NCBI GenBank assembly: GCA_036397035.1
Contig: DASWJS010000015.1
Span: 14,902 to 78,901 of the forward strand
Source of the DNA: DASWJS01 sp036397035
Lineage (GTDB): Bacteria > Actinomycetota > AC-67
DNA: 64,000 bases
Direction: 5' to 3'
The position numbers and the translations under genes are program-made. A model generated the notes under the pieces. That model was not told the origin of the DNA. It did no database searches and was given only the letters and a program-made list of their open reading frames with translations. This document shows positions 38,797-46,944 of this stretch, in pieces; the first letter of the stretch is position 1; every line of letters starts with the position of its first letter.

Positions 38797-40082
38797 GAGC
38801 TGCGTGCGCTCCGGTCCGGGTCGTCGGGCGTGAACTCGAAGGCGACCTCGCCGATGCGCACCTCGTCGCCGGCCTTCGCGCCGGCGCGGGCCAGCGCCTC
38901 CTCCACCCCGATCGACACCAGTGCTTCCTGCACGTAGACGAGCGCGTCCGGGTGGGAGACGTCGAAGCGCTCCAGGAGCCGCTCCGCCCGCGCGTGGCGC
39001 ACGCGCCACGCCTCCTCCTCGCGCTCGACGAGGACCTCGTGCCCTTCCGGCCGCAGGCGGATCAAGCGGTGCGACGGCCGGGGGGGCGTGCGCGCGTCTG
39101 CCTCGGCGACCGCGCGGGCGAGCGCGTCGTGCAGGTCCTCCACGCCCGCGCCCGTGACCGCCGAGGTCGCGACGAAGGTGAAGCCGGCCGCGCCGGCCGC
39201 CGATCGCGCGTCGGCCACCGCGCCGTCTCCGAGGTCCACCTTGTTCCCGGCAACCACGCCCACGCGCTCGTCGAAGCTCGCAAGGTGCGCGCGCAGCTCG
39301 GCCCGCAACGCCTCCAGAGCCGCGCGCGGGGGCTCGGCCGACAGGTCCAGCACGAAGCAGAGCGCGCGGCAGCGCTCGAGGTGGCGCAGGAACGAGAGAC
39401 CGAGCCCCTTGCCCTGCGACGCGCCCTCGATCAGGCCGGGGACGTCGGCGATCACGAATCGCCGGTCGCCCGCGTCGGCGACGCCGAGGTTGGGCGTCAA
39501 CGTCGTGAAGGGATAGGCGGCAACCTTCGGGCGAGCGGCGGACAGGCGCGCGATCAACGAGGACTTCCCGGCGTTGGGGAAGCCGACCAGCCCGACGTCG
39601 GCCAGGACCTTCAGCTCGAGCCGCAGGCGCCGGCGCTCGCCGCGTTCGCCGCGTTCGGCAAAGCTCGGCGCGCGCCGCTTGGCCGTGACGAAGGCGGCGT
39701 TGCCACGGCCGCCGCGACCCCCGCGCGCCGCGACGAACTCGGCGCCGTCGCCGACGAGGTCGGCGATCGCGACGCCCTCCTCGTCGTGCACGACGGTGCC
39801 GTCGGGAACCGCCAGCACGACGTCCGGCGCCGCGGCGCCCTGGCGCGTGTTGCCCGACCCGCTCCCGCCCTTCTGCGCGCGCAGGTGCGGGGCGCGGGCC
39901 GCCTCCGCCAGCGTGGAGACGTTGTGGTCGACCCGTAGGATCACGCTCCCGCCCGCGCCGCCGGTTCCCCCGTCCGGCGGGCCCTTCGGCCGGTACTTCT
40001 CGCGGCGGAAGGACACCGATCCGTGACCGCCGTCGCCGGCCGCCACCTCGATGCGCGCCTCGTCGACGAACCCGGGGTCCAT
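38793..40082 (-). CDS. obgE: Obg-family GTPase
   Basis: 429 residues from ATG 40082. The Gly-rich Obg domain (FRREKYRPKGPPDGGTGGAG and GKGLGL-type turns) is followed by the G domain: G1 VGFPNAGKSSLIARLSAARP, G3 FVIADVPGLIEGASQGKGLG, G4 VVAGNKVDL. An OCT C-terminal domain is present (VRHARAERLLERFDVSHPDA), as in gram-positive and actinobacterial Obg. It acts in large-subunit assembly and stress signalling. It is separated from rpmA by about 2.9 kb holding a plus-strand peptidase and a membrane protein. Confidence 0.97.
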   Translation of the reverse strand: MDPGFVDEARIEVAAGDGGHGSVSFRREKYRPKGPPDGGTGGAGGSVILRVDHNVSTLAEAARAPHLRAQKGGSGSGNTRQGAAAPDVVLAVPDGTVVHDEEGVAIADLVGDGAEFVAARGGRGGRGNAAFVTAKRRAPSFAERGERGERRRLRLELKVLADVGLVGFPNAGKSSLIARLSAARPKVAAYPFTTLTPNLGVADAGDRRFVIADVPGLIEGASQGKGLGLSFLRHLERCRALCFVLDLSAEPPRAALEALRAELRAHLASFDERVGVVAGNKVDLGDGAVADARSAAGAAGFTFVATSAVTGAGVEDLHDALARAVAEADARTPPRPSHRLIRLRPEGHEVLVEREEEAWRVRHARAERLLERFDVSHPDALVYVQEALVSIGVEEALARAGAKAGDEVRIGEVAFEFTPDDPDRSARSS

Positions 40083-40144
40083 GCCGCGCACATTAGCAAC
40101 GCCCGCCTTTGCCCCCGGCCTCGTCGCGGCGGTACAAGAGGGGG

Positions 40145-42103
40145 ATGAACGGGATGCAACCCGCCGACGTCTACCGCCTGACCTCCGTCTCGGACCCTCG
40201 CGTCTCTCCCGACGGCCGCCGCGCCGCCTACGTCGTGACCACGATCGACGAAGAGGCCAACGACTACCGCAGCGCGATCTGGGTCGTGCCGCTCGACGGC
40301 TCGGCCGAGCCCCGCCGATTCACCTCCGGCATCGCGCGCGACGCCTCGCCCCGCTGGTCGCCCGACGGGTCGCGAATCGCCTTCGTCAGCTCGCGGGCGA
40401 AGCCGGGTGAGGACCCGAAGAAGGCGCAGGGACAGCTCTACGTCATGCCGGCCGACGGGGGCGAGCCCCTGCGCCTGACCGATCTCAAGGAAGCCGTGAG
40501 CGCGCCGGCCTGGTCGCCCGACGGGACGCGGATCGCGTTCACCTCGCGCGTGCGCGACGCCGCTTACGACGAGGAGGACGAGCGCAAGCGGCCCCCGCGC
40601 CGCGTGACCCGGCTGGCCTTCCGTCTCGACGACGTGGGCTGGATCGGCGACCGTCGCCAGCACGTCTTCGTCGTGCCGGCCGACGGCTCGGGCGAGCCGT
40701 CGCAGGTCACCGACGGCGACTTCGACGACTCCTCTCCGTCCTGGTCGCCCGACGGGACGCGGATCGCGTTCTCGTCCGGGCGGGGCGAGAACTGGGACAT
40801 CACGTTCGCGACGGACCTGTTCGTCGTGAACGCCGACGGCGGCGAGCCCGACCTGCTCACGACCGGCGACGGGTTCAGCGCCGCGCCGTCCTGGTCGCCC
40901 GACGGGATGCGGATCGCCTACCAGTTCACCCCGGGCGTCCGCGACTGGCCGCGGCACGCGCAGATCGCGGTCATGGACCTGGCAACCCGAGACCGGCGCA
41001 TCCTGACCGCCAGCCTCGACCGCAACTGCGCGCCCTACCCGCCGATGCGCGAGCCGATCTGGTCCTCCGACCACCTGCTCTTCGCGACCGAGGACGCGGG
41101 GGCGAACCCGCTCTACCTGGTGCCGGCCGACGGAAGCGACAAGCCGCAGACCGTGGTGACCGGGCAGGCGCTGGGCGGCTACGACATGGTCGCCGGGCAG
41201 GGCGTCCACGTCGCCACGACGCCGGCGACGCTCCCCGAGCTGTTCCACGGCGAGTCCCGCCTCACCTCGCACGGCGCCGCCTTCGCGCAGGCGCGTTCGC
41301 TCGCGTCGCCCGAGCGGTTCACCGCCACCTCGGCCGACGGCACCGAGGTGGACGCGTGGATCATGCGCCCGCCCGGATTCACCGGCGGCACGCGGTACCC
41401 CGTGCTGCTCAGCGTCCACGGCGGGCCGTTCACGCAGTACGGCGAGCGCTTTCACGACGAGTTCCAGGTCTACGCCGGGGCCGGCTACGTCGTGCTGTAC
41501 GCGAACCCGCGCGGCTCGTCCGGCTACTCCGAGGAATGGGGCCGGGCGATCCGCGGCCCGAGCAACGGCGCGGGGCCGGGCATGGGGACCGTGGACTACG
41601 AGGACGTCATGGCGGTCGTGGACGAGGCGCTCGCGCGCTACGAGTTCTGCGACCCCGACCGGCTCGGCGTCATCGGCGGCTCCTACGGCGGCTTCATGGC
41701 CACCTGGATCGCCGCTCACACCACCCGGTTCAAGGCGGCGATCTCCGAGCGGGCGGTGAACTCCTGGACCAGCATGTGGGGGTCGAGCGACAGCGGCTGG
41801 GCGTTCGAGGCGGAGGTGGGCGCGAACATCATGGACGACCCCGCCGCCTGGCGGGCGATCTCGCCGCTCGAGCACGCGCAGAACATCGCCACGCCGCTGC
41901 TCATCATCCATTCGGAGAACGACCTGCGGTGCAACGCCGAGCAGGCGGACCAGCTTTTCACCACGCTGCGCTACCTCGGGCGCGAGGTGGAGATGGTGCG
42001 CTTCCCCGCCGAAGGCCACGAGCTGAGCCGCAGCGGCTCGCCCGTGCACCGCGTCCAGCGCTTCGAGATCGTCCTGGAGTGGTTCGCGCGCCACCTCAGC
42101 TAG
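40145..42103 (+). CDS. S9-family prolyl oligopeptidase / acylaminoacyl-peptidase-like
   Basis: 652 residues from ATG 40145 (ATG 40154 is also possible; it sits better after GAGGGG). The N-terminal half is a PD40-type beta propeller with repeated WSPDGTRIAF motifs. The C-terminal alpha/beta-hydrolase carries the S9 triad: Ser in IGGSYGGFMATW (about 514), Asp in HSENDLRC and His in EGHELS. No signal peptide, so it is cytoplasmic. It probably degrades short peptides or blocked N-termini. Its position between rpmA and obgE on the opposite strand interrupts a normally continuous operon. Convergent overlap of eight bases with the next gene. Confidence 0.93.
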   Translation: MNGMQPADVYRLTSVSDPRVSPDGRRAAYVVTTIDEEANDYRSAIWVVPLDGSAEPRRFTSGIARDASPRWSPDGSRIAFVSSRAKPGEDPKKAQGQLYVMPADGGEPLRLTDLKEAVSAPAWSPDGTRIAFTSRVRDAAYDEEDERKRPPRRVTRLAFRLDDVGWIGDRRQHVFVVPADGSGEPSQVTDGDFDDSSPSWSPDGTRIAFSSGRGENWDITFATDLFVVNADGGEPDLLTTGDGFSAAPSWSPDGMRIAYQFTPGVRDWPRHAQIAVMDLATRDRRILTASLDRNCAPYPPMREPIWSSDHLLFATEDAGANPLYLVPADGSDKPQTVVTGQALGGYDMVAGQGVHVATTPATLPELFHGESRLTSHGAAFAQARSLASPERFTATSADGTEVDAWIMRPPGFTGGTRYPVLLSVHGGPFTQYGERFHDEFQVYAGAGYVVLYANPRGSSGYSEEWGRAIRGPSNGAGPGMGTVDYEDVMAVVDEALARYEFCDPDRLGVIGGSYGGFMATWIAAHTTRFKAAISERAVNSWTSMWGSSDSGWAFEAEVGANIMDDPAAWRAISPLEHAQNIATPLLIIHSENDLRCNAEQADQLFTTLRYLGREVEMVRFPAEGHELSRSGSPVHRVQRFEIVLEWFARHLS

Positions 42104-42926
42104 GCGAGATCGCGCAGTCCTCCAGCGGTTCGGCGCCGGTGCGCACGCGCGTCACGACGTCGCCGCTCGGGATGCGCAGCAGCACGGCGTCGCGCACGTC
42201 GTAGACCATGATCCGGTCCTCTGCTTCGCCGAGGTAGACCAGACACTCGGACGCGAAGGCCGCTTCGGTCGAGCCGTCCGGCGCCACGACCTCGACCGGC
42301 TCCGCGCGCACCTGGAGCATCGGCAGCGGCCCGACGGTGCCGGAGGTTACGTGGATCGGCTCGCCGCGGATCGTCAGACCGTCGGCAAGCTCGATCGCGC
42401 GCAGCGGCAAGATCGCGAAGGCGAGCACGCTGCCGACGACGAGCGAGAACACGGCGATCGGCCTGATCGACTTGGTCAGCTCCTGGCGGACCGTCGTGCG
42501 ACGCCCTTCGGTTGCGATCCGCGCGCTCATCTCGAACAGCGACTTGCCCAGGCGCGTCTTGCCGAGCCACTGCTGCTCGAACTGGGATCGAGCCCGTTCG
42601 AGGTCGGCCTGTTCGATACGCAGCGACCGCATCATCGAGCGCAACGACGTGGAGATCGACATGGGGAGAAATACGACGTAGACCCACACGACGGCGAACA
42701 CGAGCAAGGAAATGAATGCCACCAGCACGATCGGCCCGGCGGCCGCCTGCGCGAGGATCTCCGCCTTGCCGAGCCCGACCTCCTCCGGGACCAAACCGAA
42801 GCGCGAGTAGAAGCTGACGTAGACCATGCGCAGGGCCGCGTAGAACACCACCGAGAGCCCGGCGAGGAGCGCCGTGTACTCCTTGACCCTGGCGACGAGT
42901 CCGGGGGGCGCGGGCGGGTCGGTCAC
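42096..42926 (-). CDS. Membrane protein of unknown function
   Basis: 276 residues, GTG start. Hydrophobic segments at about 17-36 (LLAGLSVVFYAALRMVYVSF), 60-90 (IVLVAFISLLVFAVVWVYVV) and 158-178 (IAVFSLVVGSVLAFAILPL). A charged helix lies between the second and third (SLRIEQADLERARSQFEQQW). A soluble C-terminal beta domain (about 100 residues) includes VYLGEAEDRIMVYDVRDAVL. I do not recognise the family. It lies 16 bases downstream of rpmA on the same strand, so it is probably expressed with the ribosomal proteins. Confidence 0.65.
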   Translation of the reverse strand: MTDPPAPPGLVARVKEYTALLAGLSVVFYAALRMVYVSFYSRFGLVPEEVGLGKAEILAQAAAGPIVLVAFISLLVFAVVWVYVVFLPMSISTSLRSMMRSLRIEQADLERARSQFEQQWLGKTRLGKSLFEMSARIATEGRRTTVRQELTKSIRPIAVFSLVVGSVLAFAILPLRAIELADGLTIRGEPIHVTSGTVGPLPMLQVRAEPVEVVAPDGSTEAAFASECLVYLGEAEDRIMVYDVRDAVLLRIPSGDVVTRVRTGAEPLEDCAISPS

Positions 42927-42942
42927 CTGCGCGCGCGGGTCG

Positions 42943-43197
42943 CTACGCCGTCGGGATGACGTCGACGATGCGGCGGTTGCGGCGCTGGTGGTATCGGACC
43001 GTGCCCGGCGAGACGGCGAAGAGCGTGTCGTCCCTGCCGCGCTTGACGTTCTGGCCGGGATGAACCTTTGTGCCCCGCTGGCGCACGAGGATGGACCCGG
43101 GCGTGACCGTCTGCCCGGCGTAGACCTTCACGCCCAGGTACTTGGGGTTGGAGTCGCGCCCGTTGCGCGTGGACCCGAGGCCCTTCTTGGAAGCCAT
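42943..43197 (-). CDS. rpmA: 50S ribosomal protein L27
   Basis: 84 residues. N-terminus MASKKGLGSTRNGRDSNPKY and RQRGTKVHPGQNVKRG are diagnostic for bL27, which reaches toward the peptidyl-transferase centre. There is no Firmicutes-type cleavable N-terminal extension. It follows rplU by 24 bases. Confidence 0.98.
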   Translation of the reverse strand: MASKKGLGSTRNGRDSNPKYLGVKVYAGQTVTPGSILVRQRGTKVHPGQNVKRGRDDTLFAVSPGTVRYHQRRNRRIVDVIPTA

Positions 43198-43221
43198 GGC
43201 GCAACGAGGATACCAGAACCG

Positions 43222-43758
43222 TCAGGACGTAGCGGTCGTCTTCTTCGTCGTCTTCTTCGCCCCGGCTTTGGCGGTCGTCTTCTTGGCGGCAGGCTTCTTG
43301 GCGGTCGTCTTCTTGGCGGCAGGCTTCTTGGCGGCGGGCTTCTCGGCGGCCGGCTTCTTCGCGGCCGTCTTCTTGGCCGGCGCGGCCTTCTCCTCGGCCG
43401 CAGGCGCCGGAGCCGGCTCCTCCGGAGCCTTCTCCACCTTCCCGCCGAACCGGATCTCGGCGATCTCGACCAGCGTGAGCGGCTGGCGATGGCCGGTGTG
43501 CCGCCGGTACCCGGTCTTGTTGCGGTAGTTGAAGACGTCGACCTTGTCGCCCTTCAGGTGGTCCAGGATCGTGCCGACCACGGTCGCCTCGCCCTCGGCG
43601 AGCGCCTTCTTGTCGCTCACGACCTGCTCGCCGGTCGATACCAGGAGCGGCGTGAACGTGATCTCCGACCCGACCTCTTCCTTGCGCCGGTCGATCGTGA
43701 TCTGCTCGCCGGGGCTCACCTTCTCTTGATGACCGCCGGCCCGGATGATCGCGTACAT
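43222..43758 (-). CDS. rplU: 50S ribosomal protein L21 with long Lys/Ala-rich C-terminal tail
   Basis: 178 residues from ATG 43758 (AAGGGAG before it). The first about 103 residues are normal bL21: MYAIIRAGGHQEKVSPGEQI to GYRRHTGHRQPLTLVEIAEI. Then comes an acidic/Pro linker (PEEPAPAPAAEEKAAP) and a tail of some 55 residues built from KKPAAK and KKTTAK units, resembling eukaryotic histone H1 or bacterial HupB/Hc1 tails. Many actinobacterial L21 proteins have short tails; this one nearly doubles the length. The tail likely contacts RNA outside the subunit (inference). Confidence 0.97.
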   Translation of the reverse strand: MYAIIRAGGHQEKVSPGEQITIDRRKEEVGSEITFTPLLVSTGEQVVSDKKALAEGEATVVGTILDHLKGDKVDVFNYRNKTGYRRHTGHRQPLTLVEIAEIRFGGKVEKAPEEPAPAPAAEEKAAPAKKTAAKKPAAEKPAAKKPAAKKTTAKKPAAKKTTAKAGAKKTTKKTTATS

Positions 43759-43769
43759 TCCTCGCTCCC

Positions 43770-45752
43770 TTAGTCGATGTCGTGGGTCATGACGATACCG
43801 CGCCCCTCGCAGTTGGGGCACGGTTCGCTGAACGCGTCGAGCAGCCCTTCCGAGACCTTCTTCCGCGTCATCTCGACCAGGCCCAGGTTCGAGACCTCGA
43901 ACACCTGGCTGCGGGTCTTGTCCCGGGACAGCGCCCGCTTCAGCGAGCGCAGCAGCTCCTTCTGGTGGTTGGTGTCGATCATGTCGATGAAGTCGATGAC
44001 GATGATGCCGCCGATGTCGCGCAGGCGAAGCTGCCGGGCCACCTCGTCGGCCGCCTCCAGGTTGTTCTGGAACACGGTCTCCTCGAGGTTCGTGCCCTTG
44101 CCGGTGAACTTGCCGGTGTTGACGTCGATGACCGTCAAGGCCTCCGTGCGCTCGATGATGATCGAGCCGCCGCTGGGCAACCACACCTTGCGTTCGAGCG
44201 CCTTGTGGAGCTGCTCGGTCACGCGGTGCTCCTCGAAGATCGGCAGCGCGCCCTCGTGCAGCTCGACCTTGTCGATCAGCTCGGGCGCGGTCTCCTTCAG
44301 GTAGCCGCGGATGTCCTCGTAGACCCGCCGGGCGTCGACGATCACCTTGCCGAACCCGCCGGAGAAGATGTCGCGGACGACCTTCATCGTCAGCTCCGGC
44401 TCTTCGTAGAGCGGGTGCGGGGCCTTCGCCTTCTTCGCCGTCTTGCGGGTCTCCTCCCAGATCTTCAGCAGGTTGTTGAGGTCGCGTTCGAGCGCCTCCT
44501 TCGACGCGCCGTCGGCGGCGGTGCGGATGATCACGCCGTGGCCGGCCGGGCGAATGTCGCGAAGGATCTGGCGGAGCCGTGCGCGCTCGTTCTCCGCGAG
44601 CCGCCGCGAGATCCCGGTCAGGTCCTGCTCGGGCGCCAGGACCAGGAAGCGGCCGGCGATCGAGAGCTGCGTCGTGAGGCGCGCGCCCTTGCTGCCGATC
44701 GGGTCCTTCGTCACCTGGACCATGAGGGACTGCCCCTGCTTCAGCACGTGCTCGATGCGGTGCGAGCGGTCGCCTTCCAGGTCCTCCGGCGAGTAGTTGA
44801 CCTCGCCGGCGTAGAGCACGCCGTTGCGGCCACGACCGAAGTCGATGAACGCCGCCTCCATGCCCGGCAGGACGTTCTGAACGCGCCCGAGGTAGATGTT
44901 GCCGGCCATGGACGTGCGCTGGCCGGCGCGCGCCACGAAGTGCTCGATCAGATCGCCCTCTTCCATCACCGCGATCTGCGTGCGGTCCTCGTGGCTGTGG
45001 ACGAGCATCACCTTCTCGCCGCCGCGGAGCGCAGCCGCCTCTTCCTCGGTCAGCCGCTTGCGCGGGCGCCGGCCCCGCTGCTGGCTGCGCAGTTGCCGGG
45101 CCGCCAGCCTGGTCGAGGCGGGCGCGGCGCGGCCGGTCTTCTTCGCCGGCTTCTCAGCTTTGTCGGGAGGCGCCGCTTCGCCGTCGGCGGCGGGCTTCGC
45201 GGCTCCGCCGCTTCGGCTCCTGCCGCGTCCGCCGCGCGAGCCGCGCCGCTTCCGCGCTGCGGCCGGCTTTGCCTCGCCGTTCGCCGCTGCTTCGGTCGCG
45301 GCTCCTTCGGTCGCGGCGGCTTGGGCCGGCGGCGCCCCGTCTTCTGCGGGCGCGCTCGCCTTCGAGGCGCCGGCCGGCGTGGTGCGCGCGCGCGGCGTCG
45401 CGCTCCGCGAACGGCTCGGCGACGGCGAGCGTGCGGCCGTGGTCTTCTTCGCGGCCGGCTCGGCCTCCGTACCGGACTCGCTCGCCGGGGTTGCGGTCGT
45501 GGTGCCGGGCTTGCGGTGCCGCCGCCCGCCGCGCTTGCCGCGCCGCCGGCGCGGGCGCGGCGTCCCGTCGGCCGCGGATTCGCCGGCCGCGGATTCGCCG
45601 GCCGCCGGCCCCTGCCCACTGGGCGCCCGCGGCGCACCGGGCGCCCGCGGGGGGTTGGGCGCCGCTTGCGGCGTGCTCTCGCCCTGATCGGGATCCTTCG
45701 GTTTCGCGCTGGATCGAGTCTCCTGCGCGCCGTCTTTGCTTTCTTCGCTCAC
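43770..45752 (-). CDS. rne: Ribonuclease E/G with long disordered N-terminal region
   Basis: 660 residues, GTG start after AAAGGAA. About 1-235 is low-complexity Ala/Pro/Lys/Arg sequence (basic tracts such as RPRRRRGKRGGRRHRK). The catalytic part contains an S1 domain (NIYLGRVQNVLPGMEAAFID; RGRNGVLYAGEV), the RNase H-like/5'-sensor region, and the DNase I-like active site (LTVIDVNTGKFTG and IVIDFIDM, both metal-binding Asp). The C-terminal zinc-link CPNC is present in SEPCPNCEGRG. It is an endoribonuclease of mRNA decay and rRNA processing. An N-terminal rather than C-terminal extension is the actinobacterial pattern. Confidence 0.95.
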   Translation of the reverse strand: MSEESKDGAQETRSSAKPKDPDQGESTPQAAPNPPRAPGAPRAPSGQGPAAGESAAGESAADGTPRPRRRRGKRGGRRHRKPGTTTATPASESGTEAEPAAKKTTAARSPSPSRSRSATPRARTTPAGASKASAPAEDGAPPAQAAATEGAATEAAANGEAKPAAARKRRGSRGGRGRSRSGGAAKPAADGEAAPPDKAEKPAKKTGRAAPASTRLAARQLRSQQRGRRPRKRLTEEEAAALRGGEKVMLVHSHEDRTQIAVMEEGDLIEHFVARAGQRTSMAGNIYLGRVQNVLPGMEAAFIDFGRGRNGVLYAGEVNYSPEDLEGDRSHRIEHVLKQGQSLMVQVTKDPIGSKGARLTTQLSIAGRFLVLAPEQDLTGISRRLAENERARLRQILRDIRPAGHGVIIRTAADGASKEALERDLNNLLKIWEETRKTAKKAKAPHPLYEEPELTMKVVRDIFSGGFGKVIVDARRVYEDIRGYLKETAPELIDKVELHEGALPIFEEHRVTEQLHKALERKVWLPSGGSIIIERTEALTVIDVNTGKFTGKGTNLEETVFQNNLEAADEVARQLRLRDIGGIIVIDFIDMIDTNHQKELLRSLKRALSRDKTRSQVFEVSNLGLVEMTRKKVSEGLLDAFSEPCPNCEGRGIVMTHDID

Positions 45753-45771
45753 GTCGTTCCTTTCCCGCGCC

Positions 45772-46944
45772 TCATACGAACCGGCGCATGTGTACGTTGA
45801 GGAGGATCCCCGTCGCTGCGTACGTCGTCACCAGCGACGAGCCGCCGAAGGAGACGAACGGCAGCGGGATCCCCGTGATCGGCGACACGCCGATCGTCAT
45901 GCCGATGTTGATGAACATCTGGAACGCGATCATCGCCACCACGCCGGAGGCGAGCAGCGTTCCGAACAGGTCCTTGCTGAGCACCGCGATCCGGACCGCG
46001 CGCCATAGGAAGACGGCGAACAGACCGAGCAGCAGCGTGGCGCCGACGAACCCCAGCTCCTCGCCGACGGCGACGAAGATGAAGTCCGTGTGCACCTCGG
46101 GGACGAAGTCCAGGTTGGTCTGCGTCCCCGCGAACAGCCCCGTGCCGGTCATCCCTCCCGAGCCGACGCCGATGCGGGCTTGGTTGAGGTTGTAGCCGGT
46201 GCGATCCAGGTCCTGGCCGGGATCCAGGAACGCCGTCAGGCGGGCCACCTGGTACTCCTGCAGCAGGCCGAGGTTCAGGACGGCCACGGTTCCCGCGACG
46301 CCCAGCGCGAGCATCACGACCAGCACCCGCAGCCTCGTGCCGGCCACGACGAGCGCCGCGACGGCCACGACGATCAGGACCAGCAGCGTCCCCAAGTCCG
46401 GCTGGACGTAGATGAGCGCCGCCGGCGCGCCGGCGATCGCCACCGTCTTGAGCGCGTCGATCCACGTCGGCTCGCTCCGTCGCTCGGACAGCACCAGGGC
46501 GAGCACGGCGATCACACCCAGCTTCATGAACTCCGCCGGCTGCATCTGGAAGAAGCCGAAGCTGATCCACCGCTGGGCACCCGCAACGCGAGACCCGATC
46601 CCGGGAACCAGGACCAGCCCGAGCGTCGCCAAGCCTCCGACGTAGAGCAGCGGTCCCCACGCCTTCAGCCGCCGGTAGCTGAAGGTCGCCGCGACGACCA
46701 TCACGCCGAACCCCACCGCGCTGAAGACGAGCTGCCGCTGGAACAGGAAGTCCTCCGGCAGACCCTGGTCGCGAAGGCGCGCCGAGGACGCGGACCACAC
46801 CATGACGCTGCCGAACGCGGTCAGGAGGAAGGCCGTCGCCAGCAGGATCGGGTCGAGGTGCCGGATGGGCGCCTTGGACGACAGGTACGTCCCGACGCGC
46901 TCGCGCCCGATTCGATCGACCCGTCCGGCCGCGCCCTCGAGCAT
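45772..46944 (-). CDS. rodA: RodA (SEDS peptidoglycan polymerase of the elongasome)
   Basis: 390 residues with about ten membrane helices. SEDS motifs: GSVMVWSASSARLRDQGL, QRWISFGFFQMQPAEFMKLG, VQPDLGTLLVLIVVAVAALV, GVGSGGMTGTGLFAGTQTNL and the terminal GIPLPFVSFGGSSLVTTYAA. The W-E-F-type Asp/Glu catalytic region is in VQPDLGT. RodA polymerises glycan strands with PBP2. Its ATG overlaps the stop of mrdA by one base, so polymerase and transpeptidase are made together. Confidence 0.96.
   Translation of the reverse strand: MLEGAAGRVDRIGRERVGTYLSSKAPIRHLDPILLATAFLLTAFGSVMVWSASSARLRDQGLPEDFLFQRQLVFSAVGFGVMVVAATFSYRRLKAWGPLLYVGGLATLGLVLVPGIGSRVAGAQRWISFGFFQMQPAEFMKLGVIAVLALVLSERRSEPTWIDALKTVAIAGAPAALIYVQPDLGTLLVLIVVAVAALVVAGTRLRVLVVMLALGVAGTVAVLNLGLLQEYQVARLTAFLDPGQDLDRTGYNLNQARIGVGSGGMTGTGLFAGTQTNLDFVPEVHTDFIFVAVGEELGFVGATLLLGLFAVFLWRAVRIAVLSKDLFGTLLASGVVAMIAFQMFINIGMTIGVSPITGIPLPFVSFGGSSLVTTYAATGILLNVHMRRFV

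Noticed and set aside
43222..43390. Possible CRISPR or minisatellite array in the rplU 3' end
   Set aside because: The repeats are in frame, encode KKPAAK-type tail residues, and have no spacers.
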